A stretch of DNA of 64,000 nt from Herbaspirillum rubrisubalbicans (GCF_003719195.1 NZ_CP024996.1:2418001-2482000), one strand, 5' to 3'; numbered from the stretch's first letter, positions 32,873 to 45,245 are shown. Notes: generated from the letters alone by a model not told the origin. Numbers and translations: made by a program.

Positions 32873-33787
32873 ATGGGCAAGATCTGGATCGGCATTTCCG
32901 GCTGGCGTTACGCGCCTTGGCGCGGCAGTTTCTACCCCAAGGGTTTGCGCCAGGATGATGAGCTGCACTATGCCTCCAGGGTGTTGCCCAGCATCGAACT
33001 CAACGGTTCCTTCTACGCCCTGCAGCGCCCGGAAAGTTACCAGCGCTGGTACCAGCAGACGCCGCCCGGTTTTCTGTTCAGCCACAAGGGCCATCGCTTT
33101 ATCACCCATACCCGGCGCCTGCAGGATGTTGATGGGGCTCTGGCCAATGTGTTCGCCTCCGGTGTCTTCAACCTGAAGGAAAAGCTCGGCCCCTTCCTGT
33201 GGCAGTTCCCGCCCAGTTTTCGCTATGAACCCGAGCTGCTGGAACACTTCCTGAGCCTGTTGCCGCACGATACCCACGCCGCCCAGACGCTGGCCCAAGG
33301 GCATGAGCCGCGGATGCAGGGCAGGGTGGCGCTGGAGATCGACAAGAAGCGCAAGCTGCGCCACGCCATGGAAATCCGCCATGAGAGTTTCGTCGATGAA
33401 AGCTTCATCAAGCTGCTGCGCAAGTACCAGGTTGCGCTGGTGATCGCCGATGCGCCCAAGAAGTGGCCCTATCAGGAAGACATCACCGCCGACTTCATGT
33501 ACCTGCGCCTGCACGGCGACAAGCGCCTCTACCAGAGCGGTTACAGCGATGAGGCCATCGACGCCTGGGCCGAACGCATCCGCACCTGGGCCGGGGGCGG
33601 GCAGCCGCAAGAAGGGCCGCGCATTTCAGCGGCAGGCCCACGCCAGCGCGCCAGTCGGGATATCTACTGTTATTTCGATAACGATATGAAGGTCAAGGCG
33701 CCCTTTGACGCCCGTCGTCTCATCGCGCGCCTGGGACTGAAGCTGGACCTGCCGGCACCGGGCCTGATGCTGGAGGAGGATCAATGA
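32873..33787 (+). CDS. DUF72 family protein (YecE-like)
   Basis: This protein of 304 residues starts MGKIWIGISGWRYAPWRGSFYP, the conserved N-terminus of the DUF72/YecE family, which has a TIM-barrel fold and no established activity. Segments ELNGSFYALQ, FLWQFPPSFRYE and YLRLHGDKRLYQSGYSD are also typical. The ATG at 32873 has CAGGAG at 32861-32866. A start at 32855 is possible but less likely. The stop codon overlaps the first half-site of a repeated 7-mer in front of queE. Confidence 0.9.
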   Translation: MGKIWIGISGWRYAPWRGSFYPKGLRQDDELHYASRVLPSIELNGSFYALQRPESYQRWYQQTPPGFLFSHKGHRFITHTRRLQDVDGALANVFASGVFNLKEKLGPFLWQFPPSFRYEPELLEHFLSLLPHDTHAAQTLAQGHEPRMQGRVALEIDKKRKLRHAMEIRHESFVDESFIKLLRKYQVALVIADAPKKWPYQEDITADFMYLRLHGDKRLYQSGYSDEAIDAWAERIRTWAGGGQPQEGPRISAAGPRQRASRDIYCYFDNDMKVKAPFDARRLIARLGLKLDLPAPGLMLEEDQ

Positions 33788-33806
33788 GCGTCATTGAGCT
33801 CAATGA
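33781..33806 (+). promoter_or_regulatory. Three alternating 7-mer half-sites at the queE promoter
   Basis: TCAATGA (33781-33787), TCATTGA (33791-33797) and TCAATGA (33800-33806) follow each other with spacers of 3 and 2 bases. The last two form the perfect 14-bp palindrome CATTGAGCTCAATG (33792-33805). The array covers the expected -35 position of the TATAAT at 33821, so it fits an operator for a dimeric regulator. Confidence 0.5.
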
Positions 33807-33820
33807 AGGCGCCGACCGGC

Positions 33821-33826
33821 TATAAT
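33821..33826 (+). promoter_or_regulatory. Putative -10 element of queE
   Basis: A perfect TATAAT lies 120 bases upstream of the queE GTG. The best -35-like hexamer, TTGAGC at 33794, is 21 bases away, longer than the ideal spacing, and lies within the palindromic operator candidate. Confidence 0.55.
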
Positions 33827-33835
33827 ACTGCCCCT

Positions 33836-33898
33836 GGACGCCAGCAAAATCGGCTGCAATATCAGTGACTTAGTCCTACGTCGGTGCTGGCGTCGTCC
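33836..33898 (+). promoter_or_regulatory. Structured leader RNA of queE
   Basis: GACGCCAGCA (33837-33846) is perfectly complementary to TGCTGGCGTC (33885-33894), with a 38-base internal region. The stem lies in the predicted queE 5' leader just after the TATAAT. I compared it by eye with the preQ1-I riboswitch pattern and do not see the conserved core, so it is only an unassigned structured leader. Confidence 0.4.
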
Positions 33899-33940
33899 GA
33901 CCCCTTCTGTTTTCGGCTGCCCGGCCGGCTATCCCTTATC

Positions 33941-34576
33941 GTGACTTACAGCATCAAAGAAATCTTCTATACCTTGCAGGGCGAGGGCGCGCACGCCGGT
34001 CGCCCGGCGGTGTTCTGCCGTTTTTCCGGCTGCAACCTGTGGACTGGCCGCGAAGAAGACCGCGCCCGCGCCATCTGCCAGTTCTGTGATACCGACTTCG
34101 TCGGCACCGATGGCGAGAACGGCGGCAAGTTCAAGTCCGCCGACGCACTGGCGGCCAAGATCGACAGCCTCTGGCCGGCCACCTATGCGCCCAGCAAATA
34201 TGTGGTCTTCACCGGGGGCGAGCCATTGCTGCAACTGGATGCGGCCCTGATTGCGGCCATGCACGCGGTCGGCTTTGAGATCGCCATCGAAACCAATGGC
34301 ACCATTGCCGTGCCGGAGGGCGTGGACTGGATTTGCGTGAGCCCCAAGATGGGGGCGGAGCTCAAGGTCACGCGCGGCAGCGAACTGAAAGTGGTGGTGC
34401 CGCAAGCCGGCCAGCCCTTGGCGCACTATGAAACGCTGGATTTCCAGCACTTCCTGCTGCAACCGATGGATGGCCCGCAGGCCGCTGCCAACACGCGCCT
34501 GGCCATCGAGATGGTCAAGCACAATCCCAAGTGGAAACTGAGTATCCAGACCCACAAGCTGCTCAATATTCCTTGA
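33941..34576 (+). CDS. queE: 7-carboxy-7-deazaguanine synthase
   Basis: QueE is a radical SAM enzyme that converts 6-carboxytetrahydropterin to 7-carboxy-7-deazaguanine in queuosine synthesis. From the GTG at 33941 the protein has 211 residues and starts (M)TYSIKEIFYTLQGEG. The cluster cysteines form C31-X14-C46-X2-C49, the expanded motif known from Burkholderia QueE rather than the usual CX3CX2C. The frame is open to 33884, but the GTG matches the family N-terminus. queD follows 95 bases later. Confidence 0.95.
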   Translation: MTYSIKEIFYTLQGEGAHAGRPAVFCRFSGCNLWTGREEDRARAICQFCDTDFVGTDGENGGKFKSADALAAKIDSLWPATYAPSKYVVFTGGEPLLQLDAALIAAMHAVGFEIAIETNGTIAVPEGVDWICVSPKMGAELKVTRGSELKVVVPQAGQPLAHYETLDFQHFLLQPMDGPQAAANTRLAIEMVKHNPKWKLSIQTHKLLNIP

Positions 34577-34671
34577 ATTATTCTTCATGCGGCTGCCTGC
34601 CGCGTGATTACAATGACATACGCCAAGCCCGCCGCACGCCTGTCGCGGCGAGTCTCTAAGAAGAAACATTC

Positions 34672-36676
<2,005 letters not shown>

Positions 36677-36714
36677 GGGTGCAGGCGGCCGGGCGGGGTG
36701 GCTTGGATTAAGCT

Positions 36715-37287
36715 TCACTTTTCCTTGATTTCGACCTTTACCGCGTCCTGCTCCACGGTGATCTTGCCCGGCTCGAAGCTTTTGCCATTCATCTGCAATT
36801 GCTCGGGTTTGAAGGTATAGAGCGCATAGTCGCGCAGGAACTGGTCGGCTGCGGCATTGCCCAGGGCGGTCAACTGCTGGGCATACTGCGGTGGCAGGTC
36901 GCTGCTGTCGACCTTGTCCACCTTGGGCGCGTCCAGTCGCAGCGAGCGCGTGGCCGGGTCGTACTTGAAGCCGCTGCTCAAGGTCAGCACGGCATTGACC
37001 GGGCGCTGCAACAGCAGCGGATTGGCGATCTGGGCATCGACCACCGTATTCATGCGATTGTCGGCGGGTAACATGCCCAGGCGCGGATTGCTGAAGGTGA
37101 CATCGAAGATGTCCATGTAGCGCAGCTTGCGCGGGAATTGCGGCGCCAGGGCGCTTTGCAGTTGCGCTTTGGACACGGTGTATTCATTGGTCCAGACGTT
37201 GTAGCCGGTCTCGGCCGCACTCGTAGTGCCCAGCGCCAGGGTGGAGAAGGCCAGGGCGGCCGCGGCGTAGGTGATGACTCGCTTCAT
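36715..37287 (-). CDS. DUF1439 domain protein, exported
   Basis: This 190-residue protein has a signal peptide (MKRVITYAAAALAFSTLALG followed by TTSAAE) and a DUF1439/YceB-like domain. Conserved features include the alternating beta pattern around YMDIFDVTFSNPRLG and PVNAVLTLSSGF. No Cys follows the signal sequence, so it is probably periplasmic rather than a lipoprotein. The start at 37287 is chosen because the hydrophobic signal begins there, while the frame is open to 37404. Function of the family is unknown. Confidence 0.8.
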   Translation of the reverse strand: MKRVITYAAAALAFSTLALGTTSAAETGYNVWTNEYTVSKAQLQSALAPQFPRKLRYMDIFDVTFSNPRLGMLPADNRMNTVVDAQIANPLLLQRPVNAVLTLSSGFKYDPATRSLRLDAPKVDKVDSSDLPPQYAQQLTALGNAAADQFLRDYALYTFKPEQLQMNGKSFEPGKITVEQDAVKVEIKEK

Positions 37288-37534
37288 GCTTGCGGTTTCC
37301 AAAGTGAACAAAGTAGGTGAGAGCCCCATCGTTGGGCTAAAAATCCCGGGCAATTGTAAGTCTCCATGCGCTCTCCGGGAGTCGCAAAGATTGGTTTTTG
37401 ACAATTTTTACCCGCCCGCCACGGCGGCAAGGCAAGCCGTAGCGGGCGCGCAGTGGTAAAATCCGCCGTTTCGCGTGCCACGGCATCGGCCTCGGTTTGC
37501 GCACGCAAGTTACATTTTTGAAAAGGTTTTCGCA

Positions 37535-39133
37535 GTGCTATCCACCGCAAACATCACCATGCAGTTCGGCGCCAAGCCGTTGTTCGAGAACATTTCCGTC
37601 AAGTTCGGCGATGGCAATCGCTATGGCCTGATCGGCGCCAATGGCTGCGGCAAGTCCACCTTCATGAAGATTCTGGGCGGCGACCTGGAACCTTCGGCCG
37701 GCAACGTCAGCCTGGACGTCAACGAGCGTCTGGGTAAGCTGCGCCAGGACCAGTTCGCCTATGAAGAAATGCGCGTGCTGGATGTGGTCATGATGGGCCA
37801 CGTCGAGATGTGGGCGGCCATGTCCGAGCGTGATGCGATCTACGCCAACCCGGATGCCACCGACGACGACTACATGAAGGCCGCCGACCTGGAAGCCAAG
37901 TTCGCCGAATACGACGGCTACACCGCCGAAGCACGTGCCGGCGAGCTGCTGCTGGGCGTGGGCGTGCCCATCGAGCAGCACAATGGCCCGATGAGCAATG
38001 TGGCGCCCGGCTGGAAGCTGCGCGTGCTGCTGGCGCAGGCCCTGTTCTCCAACCCGGACATCCTGCTGCTGGACGAACCGACCAACAACCTGGACATCAA
38101 CACCATCCGCTGGCTGGAAGAAGTGCTCAACGAGCGCAATTCCACCATGATCATCATTTCCCACGATCGCCACTTCCTGAACCAGGTCTGCACCCACATG
38201 GCCGACATGGACTATGGCACCCTGAAGATCTATCCGGGCAACTACGACGACTACATGCTGGCTTCCTCGCAAGCGCGCGCCCAGCAACTGGCCGCCAATG
38301 CCAAGGCCAAGGAAAAGGTGGCTGAACTGCAGGACTTCGTGCGCCGCTTCTCGGCCAACAAGTCCAAGGCCCGCCAGGCCACCTCGCGCGCCAAGCAGAT
38401 CGACAAGATCAAGGTCGAGGACATCAAGCCGTCTTCCCGCGTGAATCCGTTCGTGCGCTTCGAAGGCGAGAAGAAGCTGCACCGCCTGGCTGTGGAAACC
38501 CAGAGCATCACCAAGACCTACGACCGCGACATCTTCAAGAACTTCAGCATCATGGTCGAAGCCGGCGAAAAGATCGCCATCATCGGCGCCAACGGTGCCG
38601 GTAAGACCACCTTGCTGCGTAGCATCGGCGGCGACGTGGCTGGTCTGCATCCCGATTCGGGCGAGGTGAAGTGGGCCGAGAACGCCAATGTCGGCTACAT
38701 GCCGCAGGATCCGACCGAAGAATTCGCCGGCGGCGAAACCCTGACCGACTGGATGGGCAAGTGGACCCAGGAAGGCGACGATGACCAGGCCGTGCGCGGC
38801 ATCCTGGGTCGTCTGCTGTTCTCGGGCGACGATGTGAAGAAATCGGTGAAGGTGCTCTCCGGTGGCGAGAAGGGCCGCATGATGTACGGCAAGCTGATGC
38901 TGGGCCGTCACAATGTGCTGCTGATGGATGAACCGACCAACCACATGGACATGGAATCCATCGAGTCGCTCAACATCGCGCTGGAAAAGTATGCCGGAAC
39001 CCTGATCTTCGTGTCGCATGACCGTGAATTCGTGTCCTCGCTGGCCACCCGCATCCTTGAAGTCAAGGATGGCCAGGTGATCGACTTCCAAGGCAGCTAC
39101 GAAGACTACCTGGCCAGCCAGGGCATCGAATAA
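37535..39133 (+). CDS. ybiT: ABC-F family ATPase, YbiT-type
   Basis: This soluble ABC-F protein of 532 residues has two ATPase domains and no membrane segment. Walker A motifs are GANGCGKST and GANGAGKTT. The first signature is the degenerate [14 protein letters not shown], and the second is LSGGEKGR. Each Walker B region is followed by DEPTN. The arrangement matches YbiT, a ribosome-associated ABC-F protein. I chose GTG at 37535, preceded by AAAAGG, because it gives the family N-terminus (M)[11 protein letters not shown]. An upstream frame to 37475 has no support. Confidence 0.92.
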   Translation: MLSTANITMQFGAKPLFENISVKFGDGNRYGLIGANGCGKSTFMKILGGDLEPSAGNVSLDVNERLGKLRQDQFAYEEMRVLDVVMMGHVEMWAAMSERDAIYANPDATDDDYMKAADLEAKFAEYDGYTAEARAGELLLGVGVPIEQHNGPMSNVAPGWKLRVLLAQALFSNPDILLLDEPTNNLDINTIRWLEEVLNERNSTMIIISHDRHFLNQVCTHMADMDYGTLKIYPGNYDDYMLASSQARAQQLAANAKAKEKVAELQDFVRRFSANKSKARQATSRAKQIDKIKVEDIKPSSRVNPFVRFEGEKKLHRLAVETQSITKTYDRDIFKNFSIMVEAGEKIAIIGANGAGKTTLLRSIGGDVAGLHPDSGEVKWAENANVGYMPQDPTEEFAGGETLTDWMGKWTQEGDDDQAVRGILGRLLFSGDDVKKSVKVLSGGEKGRMMYGKLMLGRHNVLLMDEPTNHMDMESIESLNIALEKYAGTLIFVSHDREFVSSLATRILEVKDGQVIDFQGSYEDYLASQGIE

Positions 39134-39170
39134 TCCCCGTAACCGCATCAGCACCGTATTGTTGACCGCC

Positions 39171-40310
39171 ATGCAAGCAACAGTAACCAAGGTCGTCGAG
39201 TTCGAGCGACCGCAAATGGAGAGCGGTGGCAGTTGTACCGCCAATGCGTGGGCCAAGGTACCGGCCACGCCCAGCCCCGAGGAACGCGCGCAGTTGAAAG
39301 CGCGCATCCGCCAACTGCTCAAGGAAAAGCAGGCGGTGCTGGTGGCGCACTACTACGTCGATGGCGACCTGCAGGACCTGGCCGAGGAAACCGGCGGCTG
39401 CGTCTCGGATTCGCTGGAGATGGCGCGTTTCGGCCGTGACCACGCCGCCCAGACCCTGGTGGTGGCCGGTGTGCGCTTCATGGGCGAGACCGCCAAGATC
39501 CTCAGCCCCGAAAAGCGCATCCTCATGCCCGACCTGGACGCGACCTGTTCGCTCGACCTGGGTTGTCCGGCCGATGAGTTCGCCGCCTTCTGCGACCAGC
39601 ACCCGGACCGCACCGTGGTGGTCTATGCCAATACCAGCGCTGCCGTGAAGGCGCGCGCCGACTGGATGGTGACCTCCGGCATCGGTCTGGAAATCGTCCA
39701 GCACCTGCACGCTCAGGGCAAGAAGATCCTGTGGGCGCCAGACAAGCATCTGGGCAGCTACATCCAGAAGCAGACCGGCGCCGACATGCTGCTGTGGCAG
39801 GGTTCCTGCCTGGTGCATGATGAGTTCAAGGGAGTGGAACTGGAGTTGATGCGCGCCGAGCATCCCGACGCCCTGGTGCTGGTGCACCCGGAGTCGCCCG
39901 AGGCAGTGGTGGCGCAGGCCGACGTGATCGGCTCGACCTCGCAACTGATCGCCGCCGTCCAGAATTCGGCGGCCCCGGCCTTCATCGTCGCCACCGACAA
40001 CGGCATCCTGCACAAGATGCGCATGGCCGCGCCCGACAAGCGTTTCATCGATGCTCCCACGGCCGGCAACAGCGCCACCTGCAAGAGTTGCGCGCATTGC
40101 CCGTGGATGGCCATGAATGGCTTGCAGAACCTCCTGCACGTGCTGGAAACCGGCGCCAACGAAATCCACGTCGATCCCGCCGTGGGCAAGCAAGCGGTGC
40201 TCTGCATCGACCGGATGCTGGACTTTGCCGCCCAGCGCAAGGCCAAGGTACGCCCCTCAGCACGCCTTGAAGACGAACAGCAACTGTTTGCAGGAATCGG
40301 CCCCGCATGA
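39171..40310 (+). CDS. nadA: Quinolinate synthase
   Basis: NadA condenses iminoaspartate with dihydroxyacetone phosphate to quinolinate, the second step of NAD synthesis from aspartate. The 379-residue protein has the segment [26 protein letters not shown] split across its first third, and the C-terminal cluster Cys in [13 protein letters not shown]. These fit a [4Fe-4S] NadA. The ATG at 39171 is preferred over a TTG at 39159. nadC begins within its last four bases, so the pair is coupled. Confidence 0.96.
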   Translation: MQATVTKVVEFERPQMESGGSCTANAWAKVPATPSPEERAQLKARIRQLLKEKQAVLVAHYYVDGDLQDLAEETGGCVSDSLEMARFGRDHAAQTLVVAGVRFMGETAKILSPEKRILMPDLDATCSLDLGCPADEFAAFCDQHPDRTVVVYANTSAAVKARADWMVTSGIGLEIVQHLHAQGKKILWAPDKHLGSYIQKQTGADMLLWQGSCLVHDEFKGVELELMRAEHPDALVLVHPESPEAVVAQADVIGSTSQLIAAVQNSAAPAFIVATDNGILHKMRMAAPDKRFIDAPTAGNSATCKSCAHCPWMAMNGLQNLLHVLETGANEIHVDPAVGKQAVLCIDRMLDFAAQRKAKVRPSARLEDEQQLFAGIGPA

Positions 40311-41212
40311 CTCTTCACGCCCTCAAATCGGCCTCGACCATTGCCGCCAGCAACCTGCGCAATCCCTTCGGCCCCTTCGATGCTGCCTTGCACGCGGCCT
40401 TCGACGCCAACGTCAACCAGGCCATCGCCGAGGACGTGGGCGATTGCGATTACACCGGCCTGCTGGTGCCCGAAAACGAATTCGTCAAGGCGCGCGTGAT
40501 CGTGCGCGAAGTGGCTGTGCTGTGTGGCGCGCCCTGGTTCGAAGCCGTCATGACCCGCTTGGATCCGCGTCTGCAAGTCAGCTGGGCCTATGCCGAAGGC
40601 GACCTGATGGCCGCCGACAGCCAAGTGTGCAGCATCGAAGGCCCAGCCCGCGCCTTGCTGACGGCCGAGCGTGGCGCGCTCAATTTCCTGCAACTGCTTT
40701 CGGGTGTGGCCACGGCTACCCGTCGCTACGTGGAGGTGGTGCAGGGTACGGGGGCGGCCATCCTCGATACCCGCAAGACCCTGCCGGGCCTGCGCCTGGC
40801 GCAGAAGTACGCGGTGCGGGTGGGGGGCGGCGCGAACCAGCGCCTGGCGCTGTATGACGGCATCCTGATCAAGGAAAACCACATCGCTGCCGCTGGCGGT
40901 ATTACTGCCGCGGTGGCGGCCGCGCTCAAGCTCAATGCCGGCGTGAGCATCCAGGTCGAGGTGGAGAGCATTGCCGAACTCGATGAAGCGCTGCAGGCCG
41001 GGGCCCAATCCATCCTGCTGGATAACTTCTCGCTGGAGATGATGCGCCAGGCGGTGGCGCTCAATGCGGGGCGGGCGCTGCTGGAAGCCTCGGGCGGCAT
41101 CAACATGCAGACCGTGCGCGCCATCGCCGAGACGGGCGTGGATCGTATCTCCATCGGCAGCCTGACCAAGGATATCCAGGCCACCGATTTTTCGCTGCGT
41201 GTAATCAGCTAA
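40307..41212 (+). CDS. nadC: Nicotinate-nucleotide pyrophosphorylase (carboxylating)
   Basis: NadC converts quinolinate and PRPP to nicotinate mononucleotide, CO2 and pyrophosphate. The 301-residue protein shows [20 protein letters not shown], split in two adjoining parts, and [20 protein letters not shown]. The C-terminal phosphate site is LEASGGI. It overlaps nadA by four bases and faces nadB, encoded further on the opposite strand, so all three de novo NAD genes lie in a 6-kb stretch. Confidence 0.97.
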   Translation: MTLHALKSASTIAASNLRNPFGPFDAALHAAFDANVNQAIAEDVGDCDYTGLLVPENEFVKARVIVREVAVLCGAPWFEAVMTRLDPRLQVSWAYAEGDLMAADSQVCSIEGPARALLTAERGALNFLQLLSGVATATRRYVEVVQGTGAAILDTRKTLPGLRLAQKYAVRVGGGANQRLALYDGILIKENHIAAAGGITAAVAAALKLNAGVSIQVEVESIAELDEALQAGAQSILLDNFSLEMMRQAVALNAGRALLEASGGINMQTVRAIAETGVDRISIGSLTKDIQATDFSLRVIS

Positions 41213-41236
41213 TCACCGCGGGGCGGATCAGAATAA

Positions 41237-43498
41237 TCAGAACACCCGCCCCAATTGCAGATACACATTCCACACCCCTTGCTGCCCCAGCGCCACGCCG
41301 AAATAGAGCGGGCCGATCGGGCTGGTGCCGCCCAGGAACAGGCTCATGCTTTTCTTGTAGGGGCCATCGCCGAAGGCGTCGCGGCTCTGCCAGACGTTGC
41401 CCGCTTCCAGGCTCGCTCCCAGTACCGGCTTGCGCAGCCCAGGCAGGCTGTAGTCGGCCAGGTCGCGTAGCCAGGTCAGGCGGCCGTACAGCAGGTAATT
41501 GCCGAAGAATTGTTCAGGTGCGTAGGCCGAGAGATGCTGGAAACCGCCCAGTGTGAAGCCCAACCCGGCGCTGTTGGCCGACAGGCTGCTGGCTGCCTCC
41601 AGGGCTAGGTTGAGAGTGTTGCGGTCACGGCTGACGGCCCACAGGGTGCGCGCCTGGGCGTTGGAGAAGCGCCGCTCCTGGCTGCCGAAGCCGCGATTGG
41701 CTTCTGCCGACAGGTAGTAACCCTGGCGCGGGAAGAGCACGTCATCCAGCTGATCGATGGTCAGCCTCATGCGCGCCACCGGCTGGCTGCTCTGGTAGGA
41801 GGCGAATTGCAGGCCGCTGTTGGGCGGCAGGTTGTAGGTGGGTGAATATTTGACGTGCTGGTAGCTCATGCCCAGGCGCAACTCACCCAGGCGCGACAAG
41901 GGCAGGCCCAGGTCCATGCCGCCGATGGCCGAGTCGATGCGGTACTGGTTCACGGGCGAGGCCTTGACGTCGCTGCCGTCCAGGTAGATGTCGACGTAGC
42001 GGCGACTCAGTTCCAGGTAGGGCGCCAAATAGGCGCCGTAGCTACCCCAGATCGGCTGTCGCAGTTCGCTTTGCAGGCTGGCGCGTTTGTTGCCCAGCAC
42101 CAGGTCATTGCGCCACTCCAGGCCACTGTCGTTGATCCAGGGATAACGGTGGCCGATCTGCAGGTTGAAGCCGCCCTGGCCATTGAAGCTGTTCGAGATA
42201 CCCAGTCCGAAGAGCAGGTATTGCGGTCCCCAGGATTTTTCTTCGGCATCGATCACCAGCACATGCCGGCCATCGGGACGGGTCACCAGTTCCTGGGTGA
42301 CGTTGTTGAAGTCGCCGTGGGTGGACAGTCGCGTCAGTTCCTGGTTGATCTGCTGGCCATCGTAGCGGTCGCCTTCCTTCACATCGAGGCGGCTGCGCAC
42401 ATAGCTGGCCGGAATATGGCCCCCGGTGCGGATCTCGATGGCGTCGATGCGGGTATCGGCGGCCAGCGCCAGGCTGCTGTGGCTGCGTGTCTGCAGGTAG
42501 GCCTGCCATTGCTGTGGCGTCAGCGACAGTTGCAGCAGGCGCGCATTCTGGCGTTGCGCTGCATCCCAGCCGGCGTTGATGCCATCCTTGCCGCGTGCGA
42601 AGTCGGTAAAGGACATGCCCGTCATCTGCGGTTCGATCAGGATATCCTGCGCACCCAGCAAGGCCTTTTGCGCCTTGACGTTCTGCTGAATCAGGATGCC
42701 CACCATCTGCTGCGCCACCGCAGTAGGCGATTGCAGTTGCGCGGCGTCCTGCAGCGGCGTGGCGATGTTGACTGCGATCACCACGTCGGCCCCCATGTCG
42801 CGTGCCGTCTGCACCGGTAGATTGCTCACCAGCCCACCATCGACCAGGGTGCGCTGGTCGATGCTGAAGGGCGCAAACAGCCCTGGTACGGCCATGCTGG
42901 CACGCATGGCGCGCGGCAGGGAGCCGTGGTCCAGCACCACCTCGGTGCCCAGGCTCAGATCGGTAGCCACCGCCCGGAACGGGATGGGCAGGCGGGCAAA
43001 GTCGATGTTGGCCGGCAGTTGCGCGGTCCAGTTCTGCAACAGGGCCAGCAGGTTGTTGCCCTGAACCAGCCCGGAGGCCAGCTTGAGCTTGCCGTCATCG
43101 AGGCCGGCTGAGAGCGAGATCGGGTACTGGAAATCGTCTTCCCGCTGCGATTGCGGCAGGCGCGAGCGCTCCGTGCGGTCGAAGGCGATGTCGGAGAGAT
43201 TGGTGACGGCCAGGCGGTGTTCCAGTTCTTCGGCGCTCAGACCGCTGGCGTAGAGACCGCCGATGAGCGCGCCCATGCTGGTGCCGGCGATGCAATCGAT
43301 GGGGATGTGCAGTTGCTCCAGATATTGCAGCACGCCCAGGTGGGCATAGCCGCGGGCACCGCCACCGGAGAGCACCAGGCACACGCGCGGCCGATGTGCT
43401 CCGGTGCTGGTGGCTGGCGGCGCTGACGGCTCGGCCGAACGCGCCGAGGGCAGAATAGCTGCCAGCAGCAATGCGCACAGGGCAGGGCGCATCAGCAT
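41237..43498 (-). CDS. Patatin-like phospholipase with POTRA and beta-barrel (type Vd-like)
   Basis: This is a secreted outer-membrane phospholipase candidate of about 753 residues. It has a signal peptide, then a patatin domain with the oxyanion loop SGGGARG (44-50), nucleophile Ser74 in GTSMG and catalytic Asp in DGG (220-222). A POTRA-like domain follows near 340-420 and a C-terminal barrel ends in Phe. This matches PlpD-type Vd autotransporters. ATG at 43498 is chosen. A GTG at 43528, five bases after the nadB stop, would add 10 residues. It is likely co-transcribed with nadB, which is an unexpected pairing. Confidence 0.85.
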   Translation of the reverse strand: MLMRPALCALLLAAILPSARSAEPSAPPATSTGAHRPRVCLVLSGGGARGYAHLGVLQYLEQLHIPIDCIAGTSMGALIGGLYASGLSAEELEHRLAVTNLSDIAFDRTERSRLPQSQREDDFQYPISLSAGLDDGKLKLASGLVQGNNLLALLQNWTAQLPANIDFARLPIPFRAVATDLSLGTEVVLDHGSLPRAMRASMAVPGLFAPFSIDQRTLVDGGLVSNLPVQTARDMGADVVIAVNIATPLQDAAQLQSPTAVAQQMVGILIQQNVKAQKALLGAQDILIEPQMTGMSFTDFARGKDGINAGWDAAQRQNARLLQLSLTPQQWQAYLQTRSHSSLALAADTRIDAIEIRTGGHIPASYVRSRLDVKEGDRYDGQQINQELTRLSTHGDFNNVTQELVTRPDGRHVLVIDAEEKSWGPQYLLFGLGISNSFNGQGGFNLQIGHRYPWINDSGLEWRNDLVLGNKRASLQSELRQPIWGSYGAYLAPYLELSRRYVDIYLDGSDVKASPVNQYRIDSAIGGMDLGLPLSRLGELRLGMSYQHVKYSPTYNLPPNSGLQFASYQSSQPVARMRLTIDQLDDVLFPRQGYYLSAEANRGFGSQERRFSNAQARTLWAVSRDRNTLNLALEAASSLSANSAGLGFTLGGFQHLSAYAPEQFFGNYLLYGRLTWLRDLADYSLPGLRKPVLGASLEAGNVWQSRDAFGDGPYKKSMSLFLGGTSPIGPLYFGVALGQQGVWNVYLQLGRVF

Positions 43499-43532
43499 CT
43501 GCGGCGGTAGCCGGAGGGAATTGCGCACGATC

Positions 43533-45137
43533 TCACTGTCGGCCAGGCAGGATGGTCGGCGTGGCACGGGGCAGCGTGCGCGGGTAGTCCTGACTGAAGT
43601 GCAGGCCGCGACTTTCCTTGCGCGTCAGCGCGCTGGAGACGATCAATTGCGCCACGTCCACCAGGTTGCGCAACTCCAGCAGATCGCGCGAGATGCGGAA
43701 ATTGGCGTAGTACTCATCGATCTCTTCCTTCAGGAGCCGGATGCGGTGCTGGGCACGTTCCAGACGCTTGTCGGTGCGCACGATGCTGACGTAGTTCCAC
43801 ATGAAGCGGCGCAGTTCATCCCAGTTGTGGGCGATCACCACTTCTTCGTCGGCGTCGCTGACGCGGCTCTCATCCCACTGCGGCACCTCGGTCAGGCGCC
43901 AGGTGCCGGCGGCCAGTTCCTGCTCGATATCCGCGGCCGCCGAGCGGCCCAGCACCAGGCATTCCAGCAGCGAATTGCTGGCCAGCCGGTTGGCGCCATG
44001 CAGGCCGGTGTAGGCCGTCTCGCCCACCGCGTACAGGCCCGGCAGGTCGGTGCGCCCGGCCATGTCGGTGACCACGCCGCCGCAGGTGTAGTGCGCGGCC
44101 GGCACCACCGGAATGGGCTGGCGCGTGATGTCGATGCCGAACTCCAGGCAGCGCGCCTGGATGGTCGGGAAGTGCTCGGCGATGAAGGCCGGGCTTTGGT
44201 GGCTGATATCGAGATCGACGTGATCCAGGCCGCGTTTCTTCATCTCGAAATCGATGGCGCGCGCCACGATGTCGCGCGGGGCCAGCTCGCAGCGCTCGTC
44301 GTGCTCCGGCATGAAGCGCTGGCCTGCTGCCGCCCCGGCCGAGGCCGGCAGCTTGAGCAGGGCGCCTTCGCCGCGCAGCGCCTCGCTGATCAGGAAGGAC
44401 TTGGCATAGGGGTGATACAGGCAGGTCGGGTGGAACTGGATGAATTCCATGTTGGCCACCCGGCAGCCGGCGCGCCAGGCCATGGCGATGCCGTCGCCGG
44501 TGGCCGAATCCGGGTTGGAGGTGTACAGGTAGACCTTGCCGGCGCCGCCGGTGGCCAGCACCGTGCGTGCGGCGGCAATGGCGATGACCCGGCCGCTGGC
44601 GGTATCCTGCACGTGCACGCCCAGGCAGCGCGGCTCGGCCTTGGGATCGAGCTTGCGGGCATGGATCAGGTCGATGGCGCAGTGATGTTCCAGCAGGGTG
44701 ATGTTGGGGTGCGCACGCACGCGCTGTTCCAGCGTGACCTGCACCGCGTGGCCGGTGGCGTCGGCAGCATGGATGATGCGCCGCTGGCTGTGGCCGCCCT
44801 CGCGGGTGAGGTGATAGCCCAGTTCGGCGCTGTCGTCGCGGGTGAAGGGCACGCCCTGGGCGATCAGCCATTCGATGGCCTGGCGTCCATGTTCGACGAT
44901 GGTGCGGGTGGCGCTTTCATCGCACAGACCGGCACCGGCCACCAGCGTGTCATCGATGTGCTGGGCGTGGCTGTCGCTCGAATCGAGCACTGCGGCAATG
45001 CCGCCCTGGGCCCAGTTGCTGGCACCATCCAGCAGTTCACCCTTGGAGACCACCACCACCTGGTACTTCTCGGCCAGATGGAGTGCTACGGAAAGACCGG
45101 CCAGACCGCTGCCGAGGATGGCGACATCGCACTTCAT
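43533..45137 (-). CDS. nadB: L-aspartate oxidase
   Basis: NadB is a flavoenzyme that oxidises L-aspartate to iminoaspartate, the substrate of NadA. The 534-residue protein has the FAD-binding [11 protein letters not shown] motif at the N-terminus and [13 protein letters not shown]. The catalytic region contains [14 protein letters not shown] residues ([14 protein letters not shown]), and TCGGV lies before the second FAD segment. The ATG at 45137 gives [15 protein letters not shown] four codons upstream is less likely. The patatin-like gene follows on the same strand with a gap of 34 bases or less. Confidence 0.96.
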   Translation of the reverse strand: MKCDVAILGSGLAGLSVALHLAEKYQVVVVSKGELLDGASNWAQGGIAAVLDSSDSHAQHIDDTLVAGAGLCDESATRTIVEHGRQAIEWLIAQGVPFTRDDSAELGYHLTREGGHSQRRIIHAADATGHAVQVTLEQRVRAHPNITLLEHHCAIDLIHARKLDPKAEPRCLGVHVQDTASGRVIAIAAARTVLATGGAGKVYLYTSNPDSATGDGIAMAWRAGCRVANMEFIQFHPTCLYHPYAKSFLISEALRGEGALLKLPASAGAAAGQRFMPEHDERCELAPRDIVARAIDFEMKKRGLDHVDLDISHQSPAFIAEHFPTIQARCLEFGIDITRQPIPVVPAAHYTCGGVVTDMAGRTDLPGLYAVGETAYTGLHGANRLASNSLLECLVLGRSAAADIEQELAAGTWRLTEVPQWDESRVSDADEEVVIAHNWDELRRFMWNYVSIVRTDKRLERAQHRIRLLKEEIDEYYANFRISRDLLELRNLVDVAQLIVSSALTRKESRGLHFSQDYPRTLPRATPTILPGRQ

Positions 45138-45245
45138 GATCGTGAGCAAAGCTGCTGTTGTGGAGGGAGACGTCGATTATAACCAGTCGTGACGTTCATA
45201 TCGTTTATATCGTTTTGAAGCCAACGATGGGCCACAGGAGGCCTT

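Noticed and set aside
33836..33940. preQ1 riboswitch in the queE leader
   Set aside because: I looked for the short preQ1-I hairpin with its A-rich tail and do not see it. Only an unassigned stem is reported.
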